DNA from: Branchiostoma floridae
Taxonomy: Eukaryota > Chordata > Leptocardii > Amphioxiformes > Branchiostomatidae
DNA: 64,000 bases
NCBI RefSeq assembly: GCF_000003815.2
Contig: NC_049984.1
Coordinates: 16,290,601-16,354,600, forward strand
Direction: 5' to 3'
Shown one piece after another: positions 1 through 12,427 of the stretch. The notes beneath the pieces are model-generated. The model ran no database searches. It was given only the letters and a program-made list of their open reading frames with translations, and was not told the origin of the DNA. The translations under genes were made by a program, and so were the position numbers. Every line of letters starts with the position of its first letter. Position 1 is the first letter of the stretch.

Positions 1-1048
1 AGAAGTTGGGACGATAGCTTAGACCTCTGTTCTCGACTAGAATGCGAAAAAGATTGGATTTGTGTGATCCGATGATTTTATAATTGGAATATAATGCAAG
101 GTGTATACTGGCTTAAAAGACAGCGAAACTTTTATCTACAAACTTCGTTAGCCAATGTGCCGTTTTTTGTCTGTCAGTGGTAACACCTATTTATAATTTG
201 GGAGAAGCAAAACGACATTTGAATGTTAGAGAGTAGTTCTGATCTCAGTCTTGAAACATTCAAAACTAGGCTTGCTTACCTTTCATAGATTCTATTGCAA
301 TCTCATGGTTCAATTTAGAATACAAACCTTAATTCCACATATCTCAAATTGCGCATAGTACATAGTACATAGTCACAACCAACAAATCGTTTACAAATAC
401 GTATATAGACAAGTTAATGTAAATACTATAATCTTGTATGTAGATTCGGCTTCTTGTCGCTTCTTTGCAACGATGGAGATATACGGGCTGTTAGGATTTG
501 CGGTTGAAAATCTGACGTTTGAATTTGTTATGAAAGCTTTTATTATGAAAGTTGTATACCTCTTACTATTCCTTATATTCATTCTGTCATTAAAAAAAGA
601 TCTCTAAATGCAAGTCAATGTAAAGGGCGACACAAACAGATACAATCCCACAGGTTCACAAAAGGAACAATAAAGTAATATCTAATGATTATAAGATTTT
701 CAATGAGTTGAAATTTTTGTTTCTAAAGGGAGAAGTAAAGGTTCTTACTTCAATGTCTAGAATGCATACATGACTGAAACGAGTAGAAATGTCTTGGGAG
801 GGCTATTTTTCCAGTGATCGAAATAAAAAGTTACTTGGGACACAAGTTTAGCGTTACTTGAATACACTGTCAAGAATATAGATGTGCATATACATATAAC
901 AGCAGAAATCTAAGGTATTCTTGAAAAATATAAATGTCCGGTTCAAAAGCCTATGTGTCAGGCTATAACTAGTCTTCCTTTACAATATGTGCCTATGTAT
1001 ACCCCAATTAACTACTGAAACTGAAACAAGTGCGAACCAAAATAAATG

Positions 1049-1074
1049 TATATATAAATATATATATATATATA
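1049..1074. repeat. (TA)n microsatellite
   Basis: A run of alternating T and A with one interruption. Confidence 0.85.
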
Positions 1075-1193
1075 GCAGCTGGTATGCTCTTCTTTCGACA
1101 TGACAGGAAACCACCTGTTGTTTCTGTCATGAAAAAAAAACAAAGATGGCCGCTCTATCTCCTAACATCCATCCGAAATCTTTGGGCAGCGTA

Positions 1194-1260
1194 GTGTGTG
1201 TGTGCGTGTGTGTGTGTTTGTATGTATGCATGTGCATGTTTGTGTTTGTGTGTGTGTGTT
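1194..1260. repeat. (TG)n microsatellite
   Basis: Imperfect TG/TTTG repeat, with interruptions of the TATG and CATG type in the middle. Confidence 0.85.
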
Positions 1261-1576
1261 TTTTGTATTTACAGTTTACAGCGCAAGTAAGGCAGATCTA
1301 AACCATATTCCGTCATCTAAGAGAACCTAAACTAAAAGAGTTCACAGTATGAAAATTATTTGACCGATTTATTTTCCAAGAAGTGTATGTTCGTCAAATA
1401 GAAAAATCTCAGCTCCACGTATTGCCGAAAGTTTTGCCCATAGCATGAAATCGTCGGGTTCATTGTCCTCACATGCTGTCCTGTGCTCTCATATCTCTTC
1501 ATCGCTTTGCATCAGAATAGACATAAACACTAGTGACGACACCAAAACACAACAACTTGCTGTTGTCCGATAAAAA

Positions 1577-1784
1577 ATGGCGTCTGATTCAAAATGGCGT
1601 CCGAACTAAAAGTTGAGGAAACATACCCTGCATCTAATTTTCCCTCAAATGAAGTTTAACCATGTTGGATGTTGCGTTAGTTGTCAAGAATGAACCTGAT
1701 TTTAGTTCAACCTGCGGTCGTCCGATGGAAAATGTCGTCTGATTCAAAATGGCGTCCGAACTAAAGGTTGAGGAAACATACCCT
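1577..1784. repeat. 156-bp tandem repeat, left part
   Basis: The motif GATTCAAAATGGCGTCCGAA occurs twice, 156 bp apart (near 1587 and 1743), and the DNA between is a repeat unit containing CTAATTTTCCCTCAAATGA. The same unit reappears at 5479-5740, so the array was split by the element between 1801 and 5478. Confidence 0.75.
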
Positions 1785-2214
1785 AGGTTGAGGAAACAAA
1801 ACTGTAATTCACTTTATGTTCACGGTAGCAAAATTTCGCGGTGTGAGAAAAAATTAAGTGTTAACGGCACTCTATGTTCGCGGTGGCGGCGGTTCACCAA
1901 AAGAAAGTCGGCCTGTTTCGGCCGTGATTTGATGACAGCGCACGGAACGCAACAGGGCCAATGACCCCTGATATGTCGCAATCACATTTGCCGCATAGGC
2001 TGACGGGATACCCACGCCAAACACAAGCGACGCGGGCGCCATTTTGAAATATTTTCGGCGTGAAAGACGGCGCTAAGTTTTAAACTTTCAGCGTAATTTG
2101 TGGACACAAATTGTACACAAATTGTACACAAGGAGGTGAAGAGTTTATCTCTCCGATATTTACAGTAGTTCCAACTCAGAATTATGAAACGAACGTCTTT
2201 TTTTCGGCATGTAA

Positions 2215-2228
2215 GCGGAGTTTTGTTT
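2215..2228. repeat. LINE target-site duplication, left copy
   Basis: GCGGAGTTTTGTTT, identical to 4517-4530. It adjoins the T-tract that is the poly(A) tail of a minus-strand LINE. Confidence 0.8.
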
Positions 2229-4516
2229 TTTTTTTTTTTTTTTTTTTTTTTTATTGCCATGAATAATTATACAAATACAAAAAAATGAACAGAAGACAGC
2301 CTCCCATGAATTTTTTACAGCATAAAGTAACCAAACTAAGCGAAATCATACATTTAAATATCAGAATTAAGCAAACTGCAAATATATATCAACAACAAAA
2401 AAGCGAAATCATAAGCACAAAGTTCCCCACTTACCCCGGTGCTTCTCCAGCTTCCCCCTCCGAGACGCAATAAGACATTCTGTCTTTTGAAATACCGATG
2501 TAAGTGTTTTAAAGGACTGGAAATTTAGAATCTTAAAGCGTCGGGAACGGAATATGAAAATCTTACCCAATAATATAATCAAGTTTTTTAAAGGGGGTGC
2601 ACTTAAAGATAGATCTCCAAACATAACAACAAAGGAATTTAATTCTAAAGTCAAGCTTATTTCTTGTTTTAGCCAAGTTTGTACATTGTTCCAAAAAGAT
2701 ATCACATGAGGGCATTCCCAGAAGATATGAATGTAAGATTCTTCATCACTTTGGCAGAAAGAACAGGTACTAGATTCAATTAAATTCCAAAGTTTTAAAA
2801 CTTTGTTGCATGGTAAGAATTTATAAAGTAAACGGTACTGAAAATACCGAGCATTGGGGTCAATAGTACATTTAGACAAAGCTGTAAATACTTCTCGCCA
2901 TGGTATGGGTCTATCAAAATAGTAAAACCATGATAATCGTACTTTATGGGCAATACTCACTTCATTTGTATGGACAAGAAAGAAATTATACAACAACTTA
3001 TTAATTTTAATATTTCTTAACCACATATGATTATATTGGCGCGGTAAACATACAAGCTCTTTCGAATGGTCAATATTTAATAAGGTTTTCCATGCTTTCG
3101 GGATTGCGGAGATAAGCTGTTGATATTGAAACTGCTCACAACTGTTTGGGTACACTAAACAAAATTCAGCGTACGACATAACATTTCCATCTGTATCTAA
3201 CAAGTCATTTACAAAAATTATATTCCTATTAAACAGAGCAGTTTAAAAAATGGATTTATTATCAACAGTAATGTTGGAGTTATTCCAAAGTATTTGTTGA
3301 CGCACATCAGCTGGCGTCGCGGGTTCAACGTGCTGAAATTTGTACCATGCATCTAAAACTTCAAAGAGAAAACCCTTATAATTAAGGGTTTGCACTGAAG
3401 ATAACTGCATGAAAGGAAATAAACTCAGATTAAGACGAGGATGAGCTTTTATAGCAAAAGAAGTAAACCAATCCGCATGAAAAAATAATTTAGGTACCCA
3501 TGAAGCTTTCATGGTAAGGTTAAAAGCACGTAAATTAATTAACTTCAAACCACCATTTTCCACCAAATTATATAATACTTTTCTGGCTACTCTTTCTGGT
3601 CCATCTTCCCAAATAAAGGAGAAGACTTTCCTCTCATAAATTTTAAAGAACAGATCATTTGGGGAAGGTAAAACCTGAAATAAGTTTGTAAACTGGGGAA
3701 CCACCAGGGAATTAACAACTGTTATTTTTCCATAAAGAGATAAAGTTTTGCCTTTCCATGGTCGTAATAACCTGTCCAGTCGTTCCAAACGAGGTTCAAA
3801 ATTTACATTAACAAGAGTATCCATATCGATGGGAATATGAATTCCCAATACATCCACACCTCCGTCAACCCATTGAAATGGTAGATGGGTGGGTAAACAA
3901 AAATTTGTAAACTTTAAACAGCCTAATCTTAAAATTTTACACTTTTCGGCATGTAATTGAAGACCAGAGATACTGGAGAAACGTTCTAAATCAGACAGCA
4001 ATGCATAAAATGTCTGCAAATTGGGTTCAAACGGAAAATTCGAATCATCCGCATATTGAGAAATCTTAGTACATTTTCCATTGATATTCAAACCACGAAT
4101 TGAATGATTGGACCTTATCTTAATGGCAAGGACTTCAACCGCTATTACAAAAAGGTACGGCGACAAAGGACAACCTTGACGTACGCCACGATTCAATGTA
4201 AAAGGATTAGAAATATATCCATTATTAATAACTGAACTTATTGATTTTTCATACAAAACTTTTACCCACGTTTTCAGTTGTGGGCCAAAGTTAAAATAAT
4301 CCAAACATTTAAACATGAAATCCCACCTTAAAGTGTCAAAAGCTTTCTTATAATCAGCGATAAATATTAATCCAGGCTTCCCTGTATCTTCATAATGTTC
4401 AATCGTGTCTAAAAGTCTTCTTATATTATCTCCTATGTATCTACCCTTAATAAACCCTGTTTGATCAGTCTCGATTATATCTGAAATTACCTGTTTAAAT
4501 CTAAGCGCAATACACT
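2229..4516 (-). mobile_element. 5'-truncated non-LTR retrotransposon (LINE)
   Basis: A minus-strand insertion of about 2.29 kb with all the marks of target-primed reverse transcription: a poly(A) tail (T-tract 2229-2252), a 5' truncation inside the reverse-transcriptase region, and perfect 14-bp direct repeats on both sides. The 3' UTR covers about 2253-2408. The encoded protein has reverse-transcriptase motifs and a C-terminal cysteine/histidine knuckle, as in L1/Tx1-type elements. No endonuclease domain remains. Confidence 0.9.
2409..4516 (-). pseudogene. LINE reverse transcriptase ORF2, 5' truncated
   Basis: One frame with a single internal stop (TAA at 3243-3245) spans the insertion. In order it shows RT motif A (FIADYKKAFDTL), motif B (RGVRQGCPLSPYLF), catalytic motif C (YADDS), the thumb region, and after the stop a zf-RVT knuckle (CSFCQSDEESYIHIFWEC). 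An apparent start ATG at 4535 lies in the flanking target DNA, so the first residues of that open frame are not LINE-encoded. The endonuclease and the N-terminal part of RT are missing because of 5' truncation. The product would have copied LINE RNA into DNA; this copy cannot be active. L1/Tx1-like is my best placement from the motifs; a tree would settle it. Confidence 0.88.
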
Positions 4517-4530
4517 GCGGAGTTTTGTTT
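4517..4530. repeat. LINE target-site duplication, right copy
   Basis: GCGGAGTTTTGTTT, a perfect match to 2215-2228, marking the truncated 5' end of the LINE. Confidence 0.8.
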
Positions 4531-5478
4531 GCCACGTTTCTAGTCGTAAAAATTTCCCCGCTATTATTGTTGTGAATTTTAGTTGCTGTAATTCCATAGC
4601 CATTACTTGTATTTGTAAAGACCGGTACTACTCAGTTTTATTTTTTGTTCTGTTTTTAACTTGTAGAAATCTAGTTAAACTATGATAATGTACTAAGTAG
4701 ATTGTTATCGCAGCCATGTCACGGCGTGTACGTAAGTTTTGTTTAAGTAAACAAAGCCGATATGTTTCTTTTTCCTCCGGTCGCCGGTGGCACATTTCTA
4801 TACAATAATGACTCCCTGTATCGTATATGTGTTGAATCAACTTTTATTTTTACAACATACTGGTATTTCAGTAAATTCGCTGGTTCATTTGTACTCATCA
4901 CCTGAAATTCCGCGACTTTGTTGAAAATTCCTTTGTCTAAGGATTGGCTTGGGTACCGCCATTTTGTAACATTTTTTTTATGTATCGCTAGCTGTAGTTG
5001 TACAAATATACGAGTCATTTTTTGTACTAGTACTAGTACTTTCAGTGATGATCCTGTAGTAATTCCTTGCTTGAATAGCACTGTAGTAGTTTTTTAGTTT
5101 GTAAATGTACACATGCTGCCTGCTAGCGGCGATGTAAACAAAATAGCGGTTTATGTTATCGTAACGTAAACATGAACATAAGTAAAAGAAATGACACAAT
5201 TTTGTGCTTGTAGAATAAATGTTTTATTTCTTGAGGAGAATTTGTGTTTGAGTTGTTATTGTGGCGATCGTTGCGTGTTGAAAGTGTGTTGTGTGAATGG
5301 ATAAGACATTCGTAACGTACTAGTAAGTACTAGTTCTAAGTACTTGGATGGTAGCGGAGAAGTGGGAGGGGGGCGAAAGACGAATGATTTTTTAACGGCA
5401 ATGATAACTTCGCGGCACAGACGTCACCGTGAAAACCGTGAACATAAAGTTACCGTTAATAAAACAGGAATTACAGTA
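4531..5478. other. Right part of the TIR element, no gene
   Basis: Several short overlapping minus-strand frames (70-112 codons) occur at 4628-5199. None has a recognisable domain or splice sites. Short CTAGTA repeats lie near 5025-5040 and 5320-5340. Confidence 0.4.
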
Positions 5479-5740
5479 CCCTCTAATTTTCCCTCAAATG
5501 AGTATTAACTATGTTGAATGTCGCGTTAGATATGTCAAGAATTAACCTCATTTTAGTTACAAACTGCAGTCGTCCGATTGAAAATGTCGTCTTATTCAAA
5601 ATGGTGTCAGAACCGTAGAAGTTGAGAAAACATATCCTGCAAATAATTTTCACTCAAATGAGCATACACTACGTTGAATGTCGCGTGAGTTATCCCAAGA
5701 ACTAACCTAATTTGAGTTACAAACTGCTTGATGTTTTTTT
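5479..5740. repeat. 156-bp tandem repeat, right part
   Basis: About 1.6 units with period about 157 bp (TTTTCCCTCAAATGAG near 5486 and TTTTCACTCAAATGAG near 5645), homologous to 1577-1784. Confidence 0.7.
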
Positions 5741-7537
5741 CCAACATCAAATCTCCAGAAAATGGCAGTTTTAGAACGCAGTATGCATGACCACCTACAG
5801 TAATTGCCCCCTCAATCCGCACACCTTTACCTGTAAAAATTCCTCTACATATTCATTTGACTTTAATGGTCCTTTACTGGGTTGCCTTAAAGTCTACCTG
5901 TAACGTAAATAATCCCCTGTATTTCACTGTGTACCGTTATCGGGACAAGAGATTTACCCCCTTGTTTTTGACATGCCCTTGAGCAATGTTTTTAGTCTTC
6001 GCTTTGGTGCGGTTTGGACGGAGGAAGAGGTGTTTTCATGTCACGCCATTCTCCACGGACATCTCGCCCTCCTGGCTTACTTCAATAACCAGGAGATGGG
6101 ATTATCTCCGTGTTTGTGCACATCGGTAATTGGCCCAGAAGAATCGAGTTTTGAAAGACTTATAAAGGTACCGAGTTGACCCCTCTCCGCCCAGTGTTGG
6201 AGATAATCACTGCATAGCATGCAAGCCCCCGGGGGTACTGTCAGATAGCTATAGAGCCGGCCAGAGACAAACGGCAGCGCCGCAGGGGATAATTATGGGG
6301 CACCCATCTCAAGAGAGGGGCAACAAGTCTACCTGCAATCTTTAAGGATCTCCAAGGAGTTCTGCATTGCTCATTTTGAAGTCTTGAAGAAAATGCATAA
6401 ACCAACGAATCTGTTATGTGTTACACTGACCTCAATGTTGTCACTACTCAAATCCGTACATTACATAACAGTTGGAGGTCATGTTTGTGATGTTTTGAAG
6501 GAGGTGTGAGTGGGGAGGTGGGCGAGTTTTTTTGGGGAGGGGGGCAGGTTGTAAAGACTACATTATTGTGATTACCGTCTCAGCGGGAGCCTGGCGTTTG
6601 TGTACTGCAGGTGCAGAATCACAGCCCGTACCCAGGGACCTGTCATTGCACAGGCACACCCCCTGTGGTCCCTGATTATAGTCCGTGTGCTGTGAAATAT
6701 TCCATCACACACTTACAAACTTGTTTAACGATTCTAAAGTGCTTTTTAAGAGTCCCTAAACATATAAAATACCAGCAATTGCAGGTGTATTCTTAGAATA
6801 GACGCACCTAGTGGTACTTGTAAACTTTCGGTGACTCTCATTGTTGTAAAATTCCGAAGACGTTTGAAAAATGTGACAAGATTAAGAAACATTTGTGTCA
6901 AAGTTATGATAAACGTAATGGAACTTAGACTATACGATTTAAACATGCAAGCTTACGTTGGAAAGAAGTAAAACCTCCTTTATATGTCATTGTTATGGTA
7001 TAAAAGTGTCATAGTGGATGCTGACAGTTTCCCAAACATATCTAGTTGCTTGAGTAACTGCTATATATGGCGTATCTTATTACCTGGATGTCTAACCCTC
7101 ATTGACGCATAGCGTTGATACTTTGACGCCTTTGAAGCTATTAGTGTAAAACACGTTTATTTTCAAAGACTCTAGATCAACATAGCTTTTAACTCTTCGT
7201 TTATTCTCTCTAACAAAAACAACTTAAGGAAAGTCACTGGTCATACAATGTCATCAGAGCATATACTTAGACAATTTTTCTTGCAAATATAATTCCTTCT
7301 TCTTTCTGTTATCTGAACAAAAACAATGTAAAGAACTTTGCTTACCTGTATAATTATTCAAAGTAGGATAATGAAGGGACTATACAAATCCATTGATCAC
7401 ATGGTAATATTTGTGTTTAATGTCTCGGCACAGATCTGCCCTGTGGGATTGTGTAGAGATTGCCGGAGATATACAGTGTGTTCTCTAACCGCACTATTTG
7501 TTCCGTTTTATCAGAAGACTATAGAAGTAGAAAGGGG
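5741..7537. other. Intergenic, no gene seen
   Basis: The longest frames (68 codons at 5973 +, 61 codons at 6611 +) have no recognisable domain. At 7040-7115 there is a fragment of a dispersed repeat (TTGCTTGAGTAACTGC, ACCTGGATGTCTAACC) that recurs at 31865-31925. Confidence 0.45.
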
Positions 7538-7640
7538 TGTCCCTGTAGCTCAACTGGTAGCAGCCTCACAGTTGAGCTGGAATTAAGTTGGTATCTCACG
7601 GCTCTGCAAGGTTCGAAAGATACTTAATGAATTTCAGAGA
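7538..7640 (+). mobile_element. tRNA-derived SINE, head fragment
   Basis: The stretch begins GGGTGTCCCTGTAGCTCAAC and continues TGGTAGCAGC, a good RNA polymerase III A box. A B-box-like GGTTCGAAAG follows near 7609. CTCACAGTTGAG can form an anticodon-like stem. A normal tRNA cloverleaf does not close, so I call a tRNA-derived SINE head. The same head recurs at 8007. Confidence 0.55.
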
Positions 7641-7844
7641 TAAAGAACAAATTTTCTCACGTTTTGTGTATTTTGTTGTCTTCTAAGTCGTACTTCTACA
7701 TATTACGCAATATCTAAATTATAAAAAATCGAAGAAAATAACACAAGGGCGCCGCAGTGAACGAATCCCGCAGTGCCGCACCGGTGCCACAAGTGCAGTG
7801 AGATACCACCTTTAGCTAGTAACTCTCATACTCCGGTTCAAACA

Positions 7845-7975
7845 GTGGGAAGAGCATCTGAGTTGGGGCTGCACTCGCCTTTTGGAATGGGCGTAAAAGT
7901 GGAGACTTATGTTTGAGGAGGTACTTGTACCTCAAGCACAATAATCGAGGCAGTGGTAGCAACTCCTGCTGCAAA
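7845..7975 (+). mobile_element. SINE body fragment
   Basis: AAGAGCATCTGAGTTGGGCT followed by a CCTTTTGGAATGGGCGTAAA segment matches the body of the better-preserved SINE at 8007-8262 (GCTTGGGCTGAACCCATC, TTTCGGAAGTGATGTAAA). Confidence 0.45.
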
Positions 7976-8002
7976 AACATACCTTGCTGCTGAAACAACT
8001 AG

Positions 8003-8270
8003 CTAGGGTTGTCCCTGTGGAGTCAACTGGTATACATGTAGCATCCTCACAGTTGAGCTCCTGGTTGCAGTCGTAAGCTACTATTAGTTCCAATTAGTTG
8101 ATAACTGGAAGACTGGAACTCTGGAAAAGAGCATATCGGCTTGGGCTGAACCCATCTTTCGGAAGTGATGTAAAATGGTGGACTTGTGTTCAAGTTCGAA
8201 GAGGTGCCTCAAACACATTGATGTGGAAGAGCTAGCCCTCTTTGTAAAAATATATATATAGCATGCTTCA
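8003..8270 (+). mobile_element. tRNA-derived SINE
   Basis: It has the head GGTTGTCCCTGTGGAGTCAA with CTGGTATACATGTAGCA, then a body with CTTTCGGAAGTGATGTAAAA and GTGTTCAAGTTCGAAGAGGT, and ends near an A/T-rich tail (TATATATATA, 8251-8260). Head and body together define a family present at least twice within 800 bp. Confidence 0.55.
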
Positions 8271-8489
8271 AAAGGAAACTTGATGACCTATGTGCACTAG
8301 GTACTAGATGTTGAATAAAAAACAACAACAAACTAGAGTTCCACGAACACATACCTTTGCCAAATAAACCAGGTTTGTTATGTAGAATGATGTCTGTAGA
8401 CATAAATGTGTTACTCATTACATTTTATTTTATATGCCCGGAGTTGGTTCATAACGTTTCGCCATTGCTTATAAAAATTAGATCCCTAT

Positions 8490-9350
8490 TTACATAATGA
8501 TAGTAAATTGTATCAAGCATCACTTAAGCTATCAGCATACCAAAAATCATGACGATCCTTTCATCCCTTCTTGACTTATTCTCTTTCAAAGTAGGAAACT
8601 AAACCGGCTCCTGCAGTTCAAGAAAAGACGTTACCGGACCCAAACATACACCTCTTAGTCTCTGCCATCTTTCTCAGTTCCATATGTGTCAAGTTTGAAA
8701 GTCCTATCACGGAATGCAGTGGATTTGTCAACTTTCCACATTATGCAAATTAGCTGTTAATTTATATAATTAGTATCTCATTATGTACGTTTTTACTTAG
8801 GATATCTACATACCAAAAACATGACGATCCGTCAACATGTTCATATTTTGCCATTAATTATGCAAATGAGATCATCATCTGCATAATTAATATGTATAGA
8901 TATTTCTTTCTTTCTCAGCTACAAATGTGACAAGTTTGAAAGTCCTATAAAGGAACGCAGTGGATTAACAAACTTTCCTCATGAATTATGCAAATTAGCT
9001 ACCGATTTGCATAATTAGAATTTCATCATGTAAGTCTTCCCTTTGGCTATCTACATACCAAAATCATGACGATCCGTCAACACGTTTATATTTTCTCATT
9101 AATTATGCAAATGAGGTCGTCATTTGCATGATTGATATGCATTGATATTTCTCTCTTCCTCATCTATATATGTGACAAGTTTGAAAGTCCTATCATGAAA
9201 TGCAGTGGATTTATAAACTTTCCTCATTAATTATGTAAATTAGTTCCTGATTTGCATAATTAGTATTTCATAATGTACATTGTTACTTGGGCTATCTACA
9301 TACCAAAAATCGTGATGATTCATCAACACGTTCTCGAGTTATTCTCGTCC
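8490..9350. repeat. 243-bp tandem repeat with octamer motifs
   Basis: The motif CAAGTTTGAAAGTCCTAT occurs at 8690, 8931 and 9176, giving periods of 241 and 245 bp; flanking partial units extend to both sides. Each unit holds ATGCAAAT (e.g. near 8743, 8860, 8987, 9104) and later ATTTGCAT (near 9005, 9122, 9250), so the octamer recurs in both orientations. Confidence 0.8.
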
Positions 9351-9700
9351 AAAGTTTGAAAGGAAATCGGCGACTGCAGTTCCAAACAAGCCGCTAGGGG
9401 GTTCCAAACTTCTAGTACTTACTCTCTGCCCCAAGGGCTATGTACCACTCAAAAATCATAACCACAGCATGTTCAGAAGACGAGATATCAAAAATTGAGG
9501 TTCTGCTGCAGTACCTTAGCAAGCCGCTAGGGGCCCATTATCGAACTTGACCTTCGTTTTCCCGACCCCTATCCACCTACCAAATATCATCGGGATCCAT
9601 CCAAGGCTTCTCGAGTTATGCTGTTAACACACACACAGACAGACAGACAGACTCACAAGCCTAAAACATAACCTTAGCCATTCTGGCAAAGGTAATAAGT
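9351..9700. repeat. Dispersed-repeat tail
   Basis: Continuation of the preceding repeat family (AAGCCGCTAGGGG occurs twice, at about 9388 and 9520) ending in an (AC)n(AGAC)n tract at 9630-9651. The composition is that of an interspersed element's end. No coding. Confidence 0.5.
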
Positions 9701-9753
9701 AACAAAGTATGTAAATATGATAAGTTTCTTACTGATTTTCTCTTGTTTTACAG

Positions 9754-10838
9754 ATTGGAAGAGAGGAACGTTATCAACCGGCGCGGACCGCCATAAGAAC
9801 ATATCATCTCATGAGCTCAGGTTGTTCAGTGGTGGAATGCCATAATGGACTGCATGTAGAAAATCGTATCAGTGGCCATGTGAAACCTAAAAGCAGAGTA
9901 AAGATTCTTGATGTTTTACGCCTGATGTTTTGCTCTTGTACTCATCTCTTCACTAACGTTGGCACTGTCAGTACGCACGTTTTTATACTACCTGATGTAA
10001 TGTTAATGTTATATGCAAATGTATGTATATTGTCCATGTTGTTTTTGATATGGGCCCTGGGCCTGATACAAAGATAAGATCAATGAAATCAAATCCCTGA
10101 AGAATTCCGTTATGCTACTTTACAGACAACCAGATATTCGCACATTTATATTTCTCTCTTGGATTACCAAAACAAACTTAAAACGACGAATGAACATTTT
10201 CCTTAAGTATCGAACCAGCAATTGTTTTAAAAGTACAAAATTGTCTTGTGATATGTTTAAAACTTAAAACTGCTCTCTTTAAGAAGTTTTCAAGAATACA
10301 AATTAAGGAGCTGCCGTAAATTTTTCACCTTCCAGACGATTGCACCGAAAGAAGCGTCATTTTTTAAATTTTTTCCGCCATTTTCACAACTAATATTTAA
10401 GTTTACGGACTGGTAATTTGTTGCTTCGGACATAAACACACAGAGACAAAACTGTTATTGAAATGTGCCACATTTTGCCCACGGCGAAAGACAGACACAA
10501 TGTGGAATTGTTTACTCCTCAAAACACAGGATCAAATGGGGTTTACCATTTATTCAGAGACGAAAAGACTGAATGAATAAAATGAAAAGATGTTTTCTAC
10601 CTTGTTTGACTAAACATTTATAATTGTCATGTTTGTGGCTATGTTGTGTTAATGAAAAATTGCCAAGATATGTACTAAATTTTTTCGACCTATTCTAAAT
10701 GCATTTAAGGTTGAATACTTTCTGTAACGTTACTTCTCGAATCTGTTGAAAGTATCACAACGTCTGTTTTCTGTCAGAATTCGACGTGTACCAAATGTCA
10801 CTTATTTCAATCAATAAAGATATTCAAATTTCAAAAGA
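9754..10838 (+). other. Possible terminal exon with 3' UTR
   Basis: A long pyrimidine tract ending TTTTACAG (acceptor at 9752-9753) precedes an open frame of about 30 codons (…WKRGTLSTGADRHKN…) ending TAA at 9843-9845. An 88-codon frame from 9811 is the alternative. About 970 bp downstream AATAAA (10813-10818) is followed by a TGTGTT-rich stretch, as in a cleavage site. I found no convincing upstream exons, so this may be the 3' end of a gene whose other exons are tiny or lie outside, or a chance combination. Confidence 0.25.
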
Positions 10839-12427
10839 CAGTGTGTTCAAGTGTCTTGATTACGCCCATTTCTAAGTCTACCTGTAGCACTAGTGTACAA
10901 TTATACGTGGGGTAACCTATATCCGTTGTTTGAAAAACTAAAACGTTGTTTATAAACAAATAATGCAGTTTGAAACAACCATCCTTCAACTCTGTATAGT
11001 ATATGTTCAAATACATTGGATATAGGTTACCTCGCGGATAAAGGTGAATTAGCGTTACGGTGGCATCTTTAGTAAACGGCTTCTTGCATTTTGGTCTAAA
11101 GTTTGCGAAGAAGATTCTAGAAGAATTAGGTGTTAGAAAAATTCTAATGATCATCATAGCTGTCCTCGGTCATTAAAAGGTGTAACTTTTTCGACCCCGA
11201 AAATTAAGTAGGTGTTGGTATTGTAGGACTTAAGACGCTAAAACTGATTTGCCTGAGGGACAAGATAACGCCCCCACAAGGAAGATGCAGCAGCCCTTTT
11301 GTGGCGAAGATAATGTTACATCTATGGCTTCCCCTCCCCCTGCCCCGAGCTAAAGTTTACTACACTGGTGACCACCGGTGTGACCCCCCCCCCCTTTAGT
11401 ACAACTTTGATAGATTTTGCTGACATCTTACAAATACGAAGATTTGTTCCTAAATGTTGCCTAAGATCATGTCTGCTGTGCTTTACTTCTTCTCATTTAT
11501 GTTGTGGCTTGTCCGCTGTTTTGATGTTGACCAAGACAACAAATTGTTTACACACAACAACCTTTTCATACTTGTCAAAAGTGGCGTATAACCTTTGCTA
11601 CCCCGGCTCAAGGACTGTAGTTAGAAATCCCAAACGCAGAATGTGAATAATCCAGCCATTGTCCATTACCATGGCGACGGCCCTGATTGACAGATCCATC
11701 GTTCGACCCTTGATAAATTTTTGACAGGGCGATCCATCAAACCAACCTGTCCTGCAACTCGGGATGGGCGCGAACAATGCCCCGACCCTCCCACTAAACT
11801 ACCTGTGCGCCCATTTTCTCGTGCTTTCATGCATGTCAAAAGTTTTGGGACGACTTTTGGGGCCCCCGCCGGGTCTACAGATGACTAGATAGCATTGTTG
11901 TGGTGGATTTAATTGGCCATTAAAGGGACCGAAGGTGTTCACTTTAAATCTCTGAACCTCGAGCCAAGGCTACCAAGATTGCTCGCATGATGAAGCAGTG
12001 GTCTTCTTCTTCTTCTCGTGGTGATAGAATATGGCACTTTTGTGACTACCTACTTGTTGTTGTTGTTGTTTTGTTGTTGTGTTAGACAGAAGGTCGTAAT
12101 TTACCTCGGATCTGTCGCTTTATAAACTTCGAAAGTATTCAGCCAGAGAAAGAGCGTGGCAAACACTGTCAATGACCTATGCACGTGGGGTCACACGAGG
12201 TTACTGTATACCATGCACATGGTGCCTAACGTGACGGAGATCGCGCTTCGACCTAAATCTATTTTTTGTAACCATTGACTTCATAATTAGACTATGATAC
12301 AAAATGTTAAAGTATGACTAACAAATCACCCAACGAGTGAAATATTCGTTTTTAATCTATGAAATTATTTGAGTGCAATGTCTAACCGCTCGGTCGCAGC
12401 GAGTTCGCTGTCACAAAATTCCTAAGA
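10839..12427. other. Intergenic, no gene seen
   Basis: Frames of 92 (11368 +) and 108 (10831 -) codons have no recognisable domain. Short (CTT)n and (TGT)n tracts lie near 12003-12015 and 12055-12080. Confidence 0.5.

Larger units (their letters stand above)
1..1576. other. Intergenic, no gene seen
   Basis: No open frame here has splice sites, a plausible start context or protein-like composition. It holds a small hairpin at about 1098-1131 (arms ATGACAGGAAAC and GTTTCTGTCAT) and two simple repeats listed separately. Confidence 0.6.
1801..5478. mobile_element. TIR DNA element, interrupted by a LINE
   Basis: The left edge reads ACTGTAATTCACTTTATG followed by TTCACGGT; the right edge, read inwards on the other strand, gives TACTGTAATTCC and later CTTTATGTTCACGGT. 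These imperfect terminal inverted repeats border DNA that interrupts the 156-bp repeat. CCCT lies on both sides (1781-1784 and 5479-5482). The GCGGT-rich ends resemble the MITE at 26705-26874. Removing the LINE leaves about 1.4 kb. No transposase is seen, so it is probably non-autonomous. The exact left edge is uncertain because a short GAGGAAAC duplication (1785-1800) sits beside it. Confidence 0.5.

Noticed and set aside
4628-5199. Three overlapping minus-strand frames
   Set aside because: Short, mutually overlapping, no transposase motifs, inside TIR-element DNA.
7538-7625. tRNA gene
   Set aside because: A box and a B-box-like site are present, but arms do not close and the same head is attached to a SINE body at 8007.
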